NCBI GenBank assembly: GCA_009801085.1
Contig: VNWV01000006.1
Coordinates: 248,001 to 312,000 of the forward strand
DNA from: Lasiodiplodia sp. COLG20
Taxonomy: Eukaryota > Ascomycota > Dothideomycetes > Botryosphaeriales > Botryosphaeriaceae
Length of the DNA stretch: 64,000 nucleotides
Direction of reading: 5' to 3'
In this document: positions 11,962 to 23,139 of the stretch, piece after piece
Position numbering within the stretch: the stretch's first letter is position 1
How the letters are laid out: every line of letters begins with the position of its first letter
Notes under the pieces: generated by a model
Told to the model about the DNA's origin: nothing
Seen by the model: the letters and a program-made list of their open reading frames with translations, nothing else
Database searches by the model: none
Made by a program: the position numbers and the translations under genes

Positions 11962-13689
11962 ATGCCTGCTTTAACCAAGATCCTCCGTCCTGCCCTTCGC
12001 GCGACCTCCCTCGCCGCTCGCCCCGCCGCCCGCCGCGTTGCGGGCGTGCGCATTGCTCCGCAGTAAGCTCCCAGCTCGCATGCATGTGATTGCCCGCATC
12101 CCGCACTGCACGACGCCAACCCCAGCCCCCGCCAGCCTCTCTGCCCGAGCAGAAGTCTCGATTGCTTTGGAGCATCACGGAAACACGAGCGCTAACGCCC
12201 ATGTCTCAGCAATGCGCGGTGCATCGCGACGACGCTGCCGCGCCGGCGCCCCGCCGAGGCAGTGGACATCACGGACATTCCGCCGACGCCGATAACACAC
12301 CTGTCGGAGACGGAGTCGCTGATGGCGGACTCGGTGTCCAAGTTCGCGAACGAGGTGGTGCTGCCGCGGGTGCGCGAGATGGACGAGGAGGAGAAGATGG
12401 ACCCGGCCATTGTCGAGCAGTGCTTCGAGCAAGGGCTGATGGGCGTCGAGATCCCGGAGGAGTACGGCGGCGCCGGCATGAACTTCACTGCCGGCATCGT
12501 CGCCATCGAGGAGCTGGCGCGCGTCGACCCGAGCGTGTCGGTCATGGTCGACGTGCACAACACGCTGGTCAACACGGCCTTCTTGAAGTACGGCAGCGTC
12601 GAAGTCCAGAAGAGATGGCTGCCCCAGCTGGCCACGGGCACTGTTGGTGGGTGATTGCTGCTTTTTGGACCGCACAGGTGGCCGACCATTGACGCGATCC
12701 CAGGCTCCTTCTGTCTCTCCGAGCCCGTCTCCGGTTCCGACGCATTCGCCCTCGCGACCAAGGCCGTCAAGACGGACAAGGGCTACCGCATTTCCGGAAG
12801 CAAGATGTGGATTACCAACAGCATGGAGGCCGGCATCTTCATCGTGTTTGCGAACCTTGATCCCAGCAAGGGCTACAAGGGCATCACTGCCTTCATTGTT
12901 GAGAAGAACGACCCGGGCTTCTCCATTGCCAAGAAGGAAAAGAAGCTGGGCATTCGGGCAAGCAGCACCTGTGTCGTCAACTTCGACGACGTTGAGATCC
13001 CCGCCGATCGGTTGCTCGGCAAGGAGGGTGAGGGCTACAAGTACGCCATTGGCCTGCTCAACGAGGGACGCATCGGCATTGCTGCACAGATGACCGGTCT
13101 GGCCCTCGGAGCCTGGGAGAACGCCGCGAAGTGAGTGTTTTTTGCTGCCCTTCTCGCAATTTCCCTGATTTGAAATGTCTGAGCTCGATCTACATGGCAT
13201 TTCGCCCCCACCCAATGTCGTCTTCCTCATACTTCCGCCGCAACGGAAAACGACAGCCGCGCAAAATTTATTGTACTGATTCACGGTTCGGTCCCACTGT
13301 GGGACCGGTGTTTGTTCCGCAGATACGCATGGAACGATCGCAAGCAGTTCGGGCAGCTCATCGGAGAATTCCAGGGCATGCAGCACCAGATGGCACAGGC
13401 GTACACGGAGATCCAGGCCGCACGTGCCCTCGTCTTCAACGCGGCCCGCAAGAAGGAGGCCGGCGAGGATTTCGTGCGCGACGCCGCCATGGCCAAGCTC
13501 TATGCGTCGCAGGTCGCCGGCCGTGTGTCCGGTCAGGCCGTCGAGTGGATGGGAGGCATGGGCTTCGTGCGCGAGGGTCTGGCCGAGAAATTCTTCAGGG
13601 ACAGCAAGATTGGCGCCATTTACGAGGGTACGAGCAACATCCAGCTGACGACCATCGCGAAGCTGCTGCAGAGGGAGTACACTGCCTGA
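11962..13689 (+). CDS. Acyl-CoA dehydrogenase, short/branched-chain type
   Basis: Predicted 443-residue mitochondrial flavoenzyme that oxidises acyl-CoA to the 2,3-enoyl-CoA, passing electrons to ETF. Exons: 11962-12062, 12210-12646, 12704-13130 and 13323-13689. The N-terminus (about residues 1-33) is rich in R, A and L without acidic residues, as in a mitochondrial presequence. Family signatures: EIPEEYGGAG (about 90-99), FCLSEPVSGSDA in the FAD/substrate region, KMWITNS, LNEGRIGIAAQ, EWMGGMGFVREG and near the end YEGTSNIQL, whose Glu is at the catalytic-base position of this family. The pattern resembles 2-methylbutyryl-CoA dehydrogenase (ACADSB) more than long-chain enzymes, so a role in isoleucine/branched-chain or short-chain breakdown is inferred. 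The last intron (13131-13322, 192 nt) is long for this window. Confidence 0.95.
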
Positions 13690-16600
13690 TTCAGTGTTGT
13701 GTAAGAATGTTGGGGCATGATGCTATGAACGAATTTCATGTCTCGCAAGATTTCTCGTACATGGAAAAGCATTGCAATATCAGGAGTATGCGCTTTGAAA
13801 ATGGAATAGAGTCTTTCCGCCGACGCCTTCGAGCAAGAAGTGATAGATCACAACTGGTGGTCTGTCTGAGTGAGCATCCTCGCATGGACAGGTGTAATCA
13901 TTATCCTGGCAGTGAGATTTCGAGTGAACCGTACGATTCCTACATTCGGAAGAGAAAGATCCGACTATCCGTATCCGTATGCATCCGCCACTTTGTTTCC
14001 CAATGCAATTGCCCTTCTACTGCGCAGATGACCATGGAAGAGATGTGCCATAATGCAATCTCTTCTTCACCGCCATTATGAGAAGGCAAAAGCCGTGCAC
14101 ACCTGACGGGGACTCCGGATCACATGTCAGTGTTGATGTCCTTGTGTCCGTTCTCGGCAAGTGGCCATGACAAGTTGGGAAGTAAGGAAACGGACTGTCG
14201 CACTAAAGAGACGGTAGTTACTAACGGTAGCTATATTTAATTTGACTCTCCTTTTCCATCTCTTCTAGAAACCTCCAATAGCTCCGGCTATCGCCGCGGG
14301 GTTCTGTGTGATTTGTTATATTTCTTTTCTCTTGCATAAGATTACACAGAAACGCCTCCCGGTTTAGTTACTGACACTATCATCTGGCATATACCGCATG
14401 AAATACCGGGAGCCAGGTTCCACGCTTTTTGGATTTTCTTGCCTCTTTGTGTCTCCCACCACTACCCACGTTTTCTCGCCTCTCTGATTCATGCGCTTGC
14501 GCGTGATGGGTGGGCAGTGGTTCCTTGCTAGCCAGGCACCCGGAATGTGACACGCGCGGCCGCGCGCGGCTTGCTCGCACGACTTGCTCGCACGACTTCT
14601 TAGCTACTTGCGGAGATGCCGACTTTCTCGTCGCCCCCCATCGATGTTTTTGTCTTAGCTGTGTATCAGTCGGTGAGGCCGAATAGGGGCTTGGTGTGGG
14701 TGTAGCATGCCCGGGAATATGTTGCACGAACGAGAGACATTGTTAATGCAGATAGGGCAAGGCTTTGCTTGTGGATGATGACGAGCTGGTTGGCGGTAGC
14801 GGTGGCAATGGCAGAGCTCTACTGCAACCTTGCGATGGATGACTAAGGGCACGAAGTCTAATTGTTGTATATTGCAGCAACGACAATGATGGCTAGCTAG
14901 AACGTCAGGTTGGGCGTAGAGGCACGGAAATTTCGAAGGCAAGGTCATTCCGACAAGAACTTTAACTGGTTCGACTCGGCTGTAGCACACCATACAAAAT
15001 AAAAATTGTGGCAGCGAAGGAGGGAGAAGAGAAGCTGGTGTCTTTTTTTCGTTTCACCTTTTTACATCTAGGTTCCCTGTGTTATTATTCCATCATCTAC
15101 CTACAATTCGAGTTTATTTATCTTTTTTGAATCACACAAGCCCTAGAAGAAGGTGCCGAATTTGCAATTGGTTTCGTAGTGACGCAGTGATTGCGTTCGT
15201 TGAGTGAGCCTTCTATCAGAGAAGAGCGATGATACCAATGGGATAAGAGAGCGAGCTGCTTGCTCACATGTGCTTAGGTTCCATCCTTGTCCCTTGCTGT
15301 AGAAGTGTGCATTCGTATTCCATTTTTCCTGGTCAATTAATTGTCCTCATAGTCTTTTTAATGTACACCAAAGCAATTTACTAAGTGTTCGTAAACTTGT
15401 ACGACGTGTAGTAGACTTCGCCCAGCCGTCTTTCCTTTTTTTTCCCCCAACATTGCCTCATAGATCTACGTTCCAGTTGCAGATGTGTAAAACACAGTTT
15501 GAAGCCGGGAAGGTGTAACTTCAGGGTTCTACCCAGTATTCGGCTGGGACGGGAAGCGCGGGATCGTGATGGCGCGCCGCTACCGTTTCCCATCACACGG
15601 GCGAGTCTGACGTGATGTACATGCATGCAAAGATATTCGTGCGAGCCGTTCCGTGCCCTAATACATGCAGTAGTGAGAACGTCGGGAGACGCGACTCACC
15701 ATGGAAGCTGAACTTGTCCGGCGGTAACTCCGGAACACAAGGAAAGGCGGCGGAGACGACAACAGTACTAGCTCCTTTAATGAGTAACCCGGAACTGACC
15801 ATACATATTACTTTTTCCTTCCTTGCCGCTTCCGCTTCCGCGCCTTTCTGCAGAGCCTATTCTTTTTCTCTTGCACGTTTAGATAGGACAGGGTCTCGAC
15901 GCTTTGCGAAACAGAAGGGAAAAAGTAATTAAGTGTCAAACATGTCATGCCCAACTGTCAGATTGAGGGATTGAAACACTCCTAGCTGAAGGAGATTCCA
16001 ATGATAGCTGACCGGTCAAGTCAGCATGGATCAGCTGTTGAGGAAAGGATTCGATTGCAATGAACTGTGACACTACAGAGCAAATGCGCTAAAGTGAAAT
16101 GGTAGAAGCTGGTCTGGAGCTGTCCCATGTAGATTTATTCAACACAGGCATGAATTGGCGAGGGATGAGTGTTTGTAGAGTAATAATAAACACCGTCCTA
16201 CCATGTGAAGAATGTCAGATTGGTTAGAAGCATCATAGTTCTCGCCTCATTGGCTTTCCAATAAGACCGTAGGATGAAATCGAAGAGCTTCAATTATTGC
16301 TTATTAGACATTAGATGCATTCCTCATGAGCCCTAGAAAAGAAGCGGCGAGAAAAAGATACGTCAAACTAGTGAAGCATGGTTGCAGCTACGATGGTCAT
16401 ACAAAAGAAGGTAAGAAGAGAGAAAAAAAAGTAAAGAGGAAAAGAAAGCACTCAACCAGGGACCAGCTTCATGTCGCGCCCATCCCATAATCATCAGACT
16501 AAGTTAAACAACACACTATTGTCAAAAGCTATGAAACAACAGAAACCCCCACAAAATAAGCCACGATGCACCTGGCCCCCACCCCCAACCGCGCGTCTAT

Positions 16601-18360
16601 TACATCACCCCACCCCGCTGATGGCTACCATGCTCTCGCCCTTGATCTTCGCGCCTCCAGGTCTTTAGTGCATGTGCACGTTCTCCCACCCCCCTGATAT
16701 AGATCGGAAGAACTCCACATCGAGACAGCACGCGCATGTAATATCGAGAGGGGGATGCCCACGCGCACACGAAAAGACATCCCTTCCTCTTGCGCACGTT
16801 CAAACCCCAACAAAGTAGCATGGCCCTTCCCTGTATGCCGCGTGCGTGCGTCGCATGGCATATGCAGGCGCCCTCATCCTCAACACTTGTTCGTGCACCA
16901 CCAAATGCAAGTATATGAAGTTGCAAGGAAGAACGGGGGACGAGGCAACGAGCGGGAAGGCAAAAGGCAAGTCAGTTACACCGAAAGCTTTGACATCGGA
17001 CCCCAGGGATTAATCAGGGAAACTTGAGAAAAAGCAAAAAAATAACAGAAAGAGATAGGCGAACCCGATGATATAGGGGGAGCTTTTGCGCCACTCTCAA
17101 AATGCAGAATTGCTCTCCTTTCCCAATTGGCTGATAACGAACCCTGTCGCCGGTGTTGACAAGTATCGCAATTGTTCTACCCTGATTTCTCGTCTCGTAT
17201 GTCTTATTCTCGCGCGTCAATGGCTCGCCGTATGCTGCAAGAACCACAGACCAACCGGTGAGAGACGCAGAGCATTAACGAGCGACGGGCGAAAAGGAGC
17301 GAAAAGGAGCGAAAAGTGCAACAGAAGCGAGCTTCTGGAAAGCATCCGCGACGCTTAGGGCTTGAGAAAGCAAAGAAAAGAAAAAAGCCACCTCCGTTAC
17401 ATAGTTCAAGCGGAGAAGGAGGAAAACAAACAGGGAGGGGGAACAGCGCTAAGTCAAACAGGAGAGGGGGAGGGAAGGGCACCGAGAATAAGACCTGCAT
17501 ACCAGATACATGACTGTGGCTTGCTTTCCCAGCTATAATAGCCAAGGCTTCAGTGACGACAAGAACCCGGGAAGAAAAAGAAAAAAGCAAAGAATTCAGT
17601 GGCGCTGCCACGCAGGCGAATCCCCCTGTCAAAGCGGGGAGATCGTTCGAGTAGACTAACGCGGAAAAGGAAAAAGCAATGAGCGTCCACAGCTGTTTGG
17701 GTGAACCCATCATCACACGAGCGGAAGCCCCAGAGTATGTAAGCGAGATGGTGATACAACGGGAACGGCAGAAGTAAAATCGAGTAAAATAAGAGCGTGC
17801 GTACATGCATGCGCGTGCATGGGCGCAGTCACTGAGCACGAATGAGTCCAAGGACCGGGATGGCCTCGAGGTTACAAGAAGACCCGGATGCAGCATCACC
17901 AAAGAACGGATGTTGCTTCATATAAACGGCACGAGGAAAGAATAGCGCACATATAAACATAACCGAAGTATAATACCAGCTCTCGGCAACGTGAGAGAAG
18001 AGAGTGGCGTAAGTGAGAAAGACATGAAAGTAGTAGAAGGGATATAGGACTAGAAATGGGGAAGGGGGTATCGAACAAGTCCACGATCCAACACAAGGTG
18101 CCAACCAGCCAGCCCGCTTTACGAAATAAGAAGCACACATATCATCATCCCAAACAGAGATCCATCCTTTTGCCATCCATTATCCCGGTTGTCCCATCCC
18201 CTACAGAGTCCCCTTCCATTCTGAACCCGGACCCCTGTTGCATTTGAGACACGCTCATCCACGTTGAGCCGGTCCACCGGGCCGGAGACTGGCCTCCCAC
18301 AACGCCTCCCGGGCGCGGCTTGCCCGAAGAGATACCTCATCACACTGCAGGAGCGCCTTC
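13690..18360. other. Gene-free stretch, about 4.7 kb
   Basis: Both flanking genes (dehydrogenase on +, repeat protein on -) end here, so this is a region between convergent genes. It is much longer than the other convergent gaps in the window (about 35-240 bases). I see no coherent gene. Parts are AT-rich (14.2-16.4 kb); 16.4-18.0 kb is purine-rich on the plus strand, including three near-perfect copies of GAGCGAAAAG around 17287-17317. Long 3' UTRs, a non-coding RNA or decayed repeat DNA are all possible. Confidence 0.5.
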
Positions 18361-20612
18361 TCAGGTTTGGATGACGACATTACCCCTCTGGACACTATCC
18401 TCTGGGAAAAAGCCAAAGACCAGCCTGTACAGATCCCTGAACCAGCTGAACTGCTCTGCTCGGCTCATCCATTGCACAGCCCTCGCCACCTCCGCAGCGC
18501 CCAGCCTCCGTGACGGTAGCTGTGCGGCCGGCACCCGCATCGTTGGGTCGGCCAAGACCAACTTTTTGTACGACAGCAGCAGGTCTGTCTGCCAAGGCTG
18601 TGACCCGAAACTATTGGAGGGAAGTGACTTGACAAACGCAGGGAGCGTCATCGCGGCGGTGCGCGTGTAACCGGCATTCATGGCAGCCCGCAGGATGAGC
18701 GTCTTCAAGCGGATGAGATGAGGATCTTCGCGGCCCGCTGTTGCCGTCGAACTGGTGCGCTGCGATGACGTATCCGTGTATCCAGACAAGGTGGATGCAG
18801 ACGAAGACCAGCGGTTGTGCGTGCGCGTCGTATGGTTCTCGGGCCCCAAGACGAGAATATTGGGCACGTTTGGCTCATCGGGAGAACTCTCGGCGACGTC
18901 GTCGAATATGGTTGTGGGCGTCTCCGGGGGCAAGGATTTGGCGCTGTGGAAGCTCTGGTCGAGCGAGCGCTCTGACTCAGCAACCACGGACCTCCCGCGT
19001 TGACTTGACGCATGCACGTTGCTGTAGGGAGCCACAGGGAATGCGGATTGGCTCGGTCGCGGTGTGCCACGATCGGGGCGGATCTGGGTCCATCCCTCGC
19101 GGAAGAGGTCGCATAGTTCCCAGCAAGCTTGGACGGCGGAGCCAAGGAGTTCCTCGTCGGGCGGCTTGCCATCCCGGGTGTTCTGGCGGATGCTGAACAG
19201 CATTTCAGCGAGCGACCAGCAGGCACGGAGCAGCGAGTCGGTTTCCTCAGGCAGCGATGTCCGCTGTTTCATCAGCCTATGGCAGAGGGTGATGTAGAAA
19301 TCCAGCGTGCGCTCGCGGAATGCTTCGGGCAGGTTCCGGTCGGCCGTGTTGTACAAATGATTGTTCAGCTCGAAACTCACGCGGAGCACAGAGTCCGAAG
19401 CCTCGTCGACACGGTGGCGAGCCTCGAACAACGCCTGGCAAAAATCACGGCACAGCTCCAAGGTGGGCCGCACTTCGCCAGCCGAACCCTCCTCGCGGCT
19501 CTCGTACAACTTCTGGCACAGCCGCCAGCACGACTTCCACGCCTGTTCGCCCTGGTCGCCCTGGCCGGAGAAGTTGAACATGCGCTCGCGGTGGATGGAG
19601 CTCAGGCCGGCCAGGGTGTTGCAGAGGGTCCAGCATTCGGTCAGGGCGGTCTTGAGGGCGCTCACCTCCTGCTCGGCGTGGTTGAGGTCCTCGAGGGCTT
19701 GGCCCATTGTCTGGGGCTGGCCAGCGTCGGTGTCGTCGCCATCGCTGAGCTCCGAGTCCAGCTCCGACTGCGCGTCCGTCTCAGCTATGTCTGGAGAAGA
19801 GGTGAGCATGTGGGGTTCAGCCAATGGACCAGGGAGCGCACCTTCGAGCCGGCTGTTTGGTCGGCTCCGCCGCTTCCGCTCCTCGTCGGCCTCCTGTCTC
19901 GTCTGGGCGCGTGGCGTGGTCCTGTCGTGCTTGCCCGGCACTGACGTGTCGAGCGTTGGCGGGGGCTCGGACTGGGCAGCGTGCAAATCATCTGCACCGG
20001 TGTGGGGCTCGTTCTGGTCGGCATTGGGCTGGTCGGGCGAGAGGACTGTCCTGGCAGAGTCTGTGGCCGAGTTCTCGGTGTCCGCGGGCGACTGGGCGGT
20101 GAATTGCTGGTAGCCAGGAGGCGCATGGATGACGGACTGCGGCTGGTCGTCGGAATTGGAGCGGGCGCGGACGGTGGTGTCGAGCGAGAGCAGCGTCGAC
20201 GCAGGCGCGGGCTCGCTGGCAGGCTCGCTGGCGGGCTCACTGGCGGGGCTGCTCATGCTGCCATGGCTGCTGATGCTGCTGGCGCGGCCGTCCTGCGACT
20301 CATCGTCGATGTCGGTGGTGTTGGTGGTGTTGCTGTCGTTGCTGTCGACGGGCGACGGCTCGACGATGCCGTACGGAGATGGCGGCTGCAGCGAATCAGA
20401 CAGCGTGTGGGTGGACGAGGAGCTGGTTGGCAGGTCAGGTCAGCGTCAGTGCGCAACTGGCTGGGACTGGCGGCGGCTCACCGGTTGGAGGAGTGGTAGT
20501 GCGGGCTGAAGGGAGCGGGCGAGCTGGGCGAGTCTGTGTAGGGACTGAAGGCAGACTTCAGGCCAGCCTGCTGCTGGGCGGTAGATGGCATCAGCTGAGT
20601 CGCGGCGGCCAT
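18361..20612 (-). CDS. Large protein with W/C-rich helical repeats, unknown function
   Basis: Predicted 730-residue protein; exons on the minus strand 20612-20482 and 20422-18361, joined across a 59-nt intron. I do not recognise a named function. Residues 1-280 are rich in S, P, T and acidic residues and look disordered, with a short tandem SEPA repeat at about 103-114. Residues about 284-494 hold roughly seven helical units spaced 25-40 residues, each with a core like CWxLCxxL (ECWTLCNTL, SCWRLCQKLYE, LCRDFCQAL, FYITLCHRLM, ACWSLAEMLF, ACWELCDLF). A second Ser-rich linker follows, then a compact C-terminal domain (about 610-720) with LKTLILRAAMNAGY and WFRDLYRLVFGFFPED. The domain order suggests a fungal scaffold or regulatory protein; that is inference. 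Confidence 0.85.
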
Positions 20613-23139
20613 GCTGTTACACGGCGGTTGCGGGTCGCGCGTGCGAGGGGGCAGCGGCTCCTGGCTCTGGCTGCTGGACGGCGTGGGTTGGCGCTGGAGC
20701 TGGGGGATCGAGGGCGGCGGTTGGAGGGCGGTTGCGGGTTTAAGGCTCCGATGGCTGCGGTAAGGTGAGGGCTCAGGCTGTTGCGCCCCTCACGTTGGTG
20801 TCGCGGTCCGAGGTAGCACAGCTCTGGAATTGCGCACAGCTCTCTCGAGAGGCACACGTTTGCGCAGCTTGCGGACGGCCAGCTTCTGGCGGCCGCGATG
20901 GGCGATGCGGCAGCAGCAGATGCGGCGGGGCCTTTGCGACGGGGCAACGCTAGGCACGCCCGTCGAATGTCACTGGCTCAATAGCCGCCGAGCCTCAGCG
21001 CCCGCCCAGCACGGCCTGCCATTGGCCGCTCGGACTCTCCAACGCTCAGAGTTAAACCTCAGTTTCGGGATCGGATCTGCCACGATGCTGCGCTCCCGAG
21101 TCGCGCAAGGCCACAGGGCTGGCGAGAGCGCGCCATGGCGGATCGCCGGCCACTGTCTGAACACGACTCCCTTCAGCCTTGCCGTCTGACGCTCTCAATT
21201 GTCGCTGCATGCACACACCGGTCAGCCATCTTCCCTGCGTCTTCGCTAGGCAGCTGCGGCGTAGATGTGCCCCGGCTGACCCCAAACTACCACAACTCAC
21301 TTGCTCCACCTTCATTCGCGCGGAGCCTAGCGGTGGCGCTCTATCAGACCGCAGAACACGTCCAAGCTTCCAACATCCGCGCCGCACTCCCGCAGCGATA
21401 GGCGCCCTGGCCGTCTTCCTCGCCGCTGCCCATCGCGAACACTTCCTCATGCTCCGCCTCAGCCCGCCCATCTGGTTCATCGGCCCGTTTGCAAGTGGGA
21501 GAGCTGCTGAATCCATCTCTTCCCGCAGCCAAAGGATCCACCGTCGCGCTTAACGAAAAAAGGCCCATCGGAGATTCCTCGACACCTGCATAGCGGTGGC
21601 TGAACTTCGTGATTTTTCTTCTGCTTCGCCGCGTGCCCGCGTATGCATCGCGTAACCGCTTCCAACTTCACGCTCTGACGTGTTCAATCGAGGTCGAACG
21701 CTTTACCCGCCTTCTGTTCTTCCAACAAGCTGTGCCTCTATGATGCCTGGGAAACCCAAGCCAAGCCTCCCCTTCCCCAGCCTATGGCCGTCCCGGATTG
21801 ACGGGTAAGCGTGACGAACCCGATCCTCTGGTAAATGCTGATTGAATAAATTGTCGCAACCGGCTCCGGCCGTAGCTGGCCCCCAATCCCACGCGCTTTT
21901 ATGAACCCTGCTTCCTCCAATCAGCTTGCGTCAATTAATCCAGTGGTCAGCTGTGTGCAGGGATTCGCCCATGACGCTGAGAACCTTCGTCTGCGCACGA
22001 AGAACATGTCTCATCTCATCAACTTGTGCCTTTCTACCAGGTTTGTTGAAACATTTGAGCCTCAGCGCTGCTGTGCCTGTCCTGAGTTCGTGGCACCAAT
22101 CGGCAGTTCCACGCCGCATGAGTCCAGACCTTGCTGATCACCGACCGGTGTGAATCATTGTGCAGAATCGTAAGATGCATCAAACATTCGAAGGAATGCG
22201 GACGCCGCATTCAACATTCCTCCTACACACAAAGAAACCCCCTGACGCTCTCGTTCCGCTTTCTGCATTCGGACAGCGGACTACCTGCTGACATGAATCT
22301 ACTCCGAGATTGTGGTTTAGCGACCCTCCATCGGAATCCTCCCACACTTCCCGGGAAAAGAAGAACAAGGGAACTTGCCGAACAACCACATACCCCACCC
22401 CCGATCCTTCCGTCACATCCTTAAACACTATGTTCAAAGAACATCCTTCCGCTCGCGTTTGGTTGGCTGAATGGTTCCTTGTGCGGAACTTTCCATACCA
22501 TCACCCGCTTGCACCTCCACACCAACAGTAGTACACCAACAGTGATGGTGCCACGCGACAAACGCGGCAATCACAAATGAAACGGCACCACGTGCAACAT
22601 TCCAACTGCCGATCATCGCATGTTATAGTATAAGTGTTGCTTTATAGTCTCGTCACAGCGGGTTACAAGAGGCATAGTCCTTCTTGAACCGGTCTCACCA
22701 GGGATATCACACCCTACTCACGTGGGCAGTTGAATACTGCGTCTAGTAGTCTTTTGAAACTGTATCACATACGTCAGCATAGGGAGTACTGTGCTACTGT
22801 GATGTGTTTCAGCCTACTAAAAAAAAATTCGATGACGAACAGACGAAACACGAAAGCTGCGGGACCTACGAAAGCTCCGAGGGAAGGCGACGGAAAGGAA
22901 TTTCAGACCCATGTGACAGAAAACACAGGACATATACCATTCTCATTGCCACTCATCTCTCGAGTATTATCTGTCAGCTACGACATTTGATAATAATAGT
23001 ACGAAGTACGAACTGCCTTGCGCCCTCATGAAAATTACTATTGCACCCAAGCTGGCCCACATCGAAGCGAGAACGGGACCATGTCCCACCAATAGAATGA
23101 AATGCCAAAACTGCAATGCGTTTCTCCATCCTCTCCACA
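20613..23139. other. Intergenic, about 2.5 kb
   Basis: Upstream region of the repeat protein (start at 20612, -) and 3' side of the kinase gene (end at 23140, -). The first 1 kb is GC-rich with C/T runs; the rest is more balanced. Open frames are short and overlap in conflicting phases. I see no gene, RNA gene or mobile element. Confidence 0.55.

Noticed and set aside
12175..13386. Open frame of 403 codons on the minus strand
   Set aside because: Antisense to the acyl-CoA dehydrogenase exons and introns; its sequence has no family features and follows from the GC-rich codon use of the real gene.
14553..14600. CGCG palindromic run and a repeated GACTTGCTCGCAC
   Set aside because: Short and isolated; not enough for a terminator, inverted-repeat element or CRISPR-like array.
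14960..14975. GGTTCGACTC resembling a tRNA T-arm box
   Set aside because: No matching A box, acceptor stem or cloverleaf could be formed around it.
17204..17902. Open frame of 232 codons on the minus strand
   Set aside because: Ser/Phe/Leu-rich because of a purine-rich plus strand; no motif, more likely UTR or spacer.
19129..20113. Two long plus-strand frames opposite the repeat protein
   Set aside because: Antisense to the coding exon; the minus strand has the coherent domain structure and a matching upstream exon.
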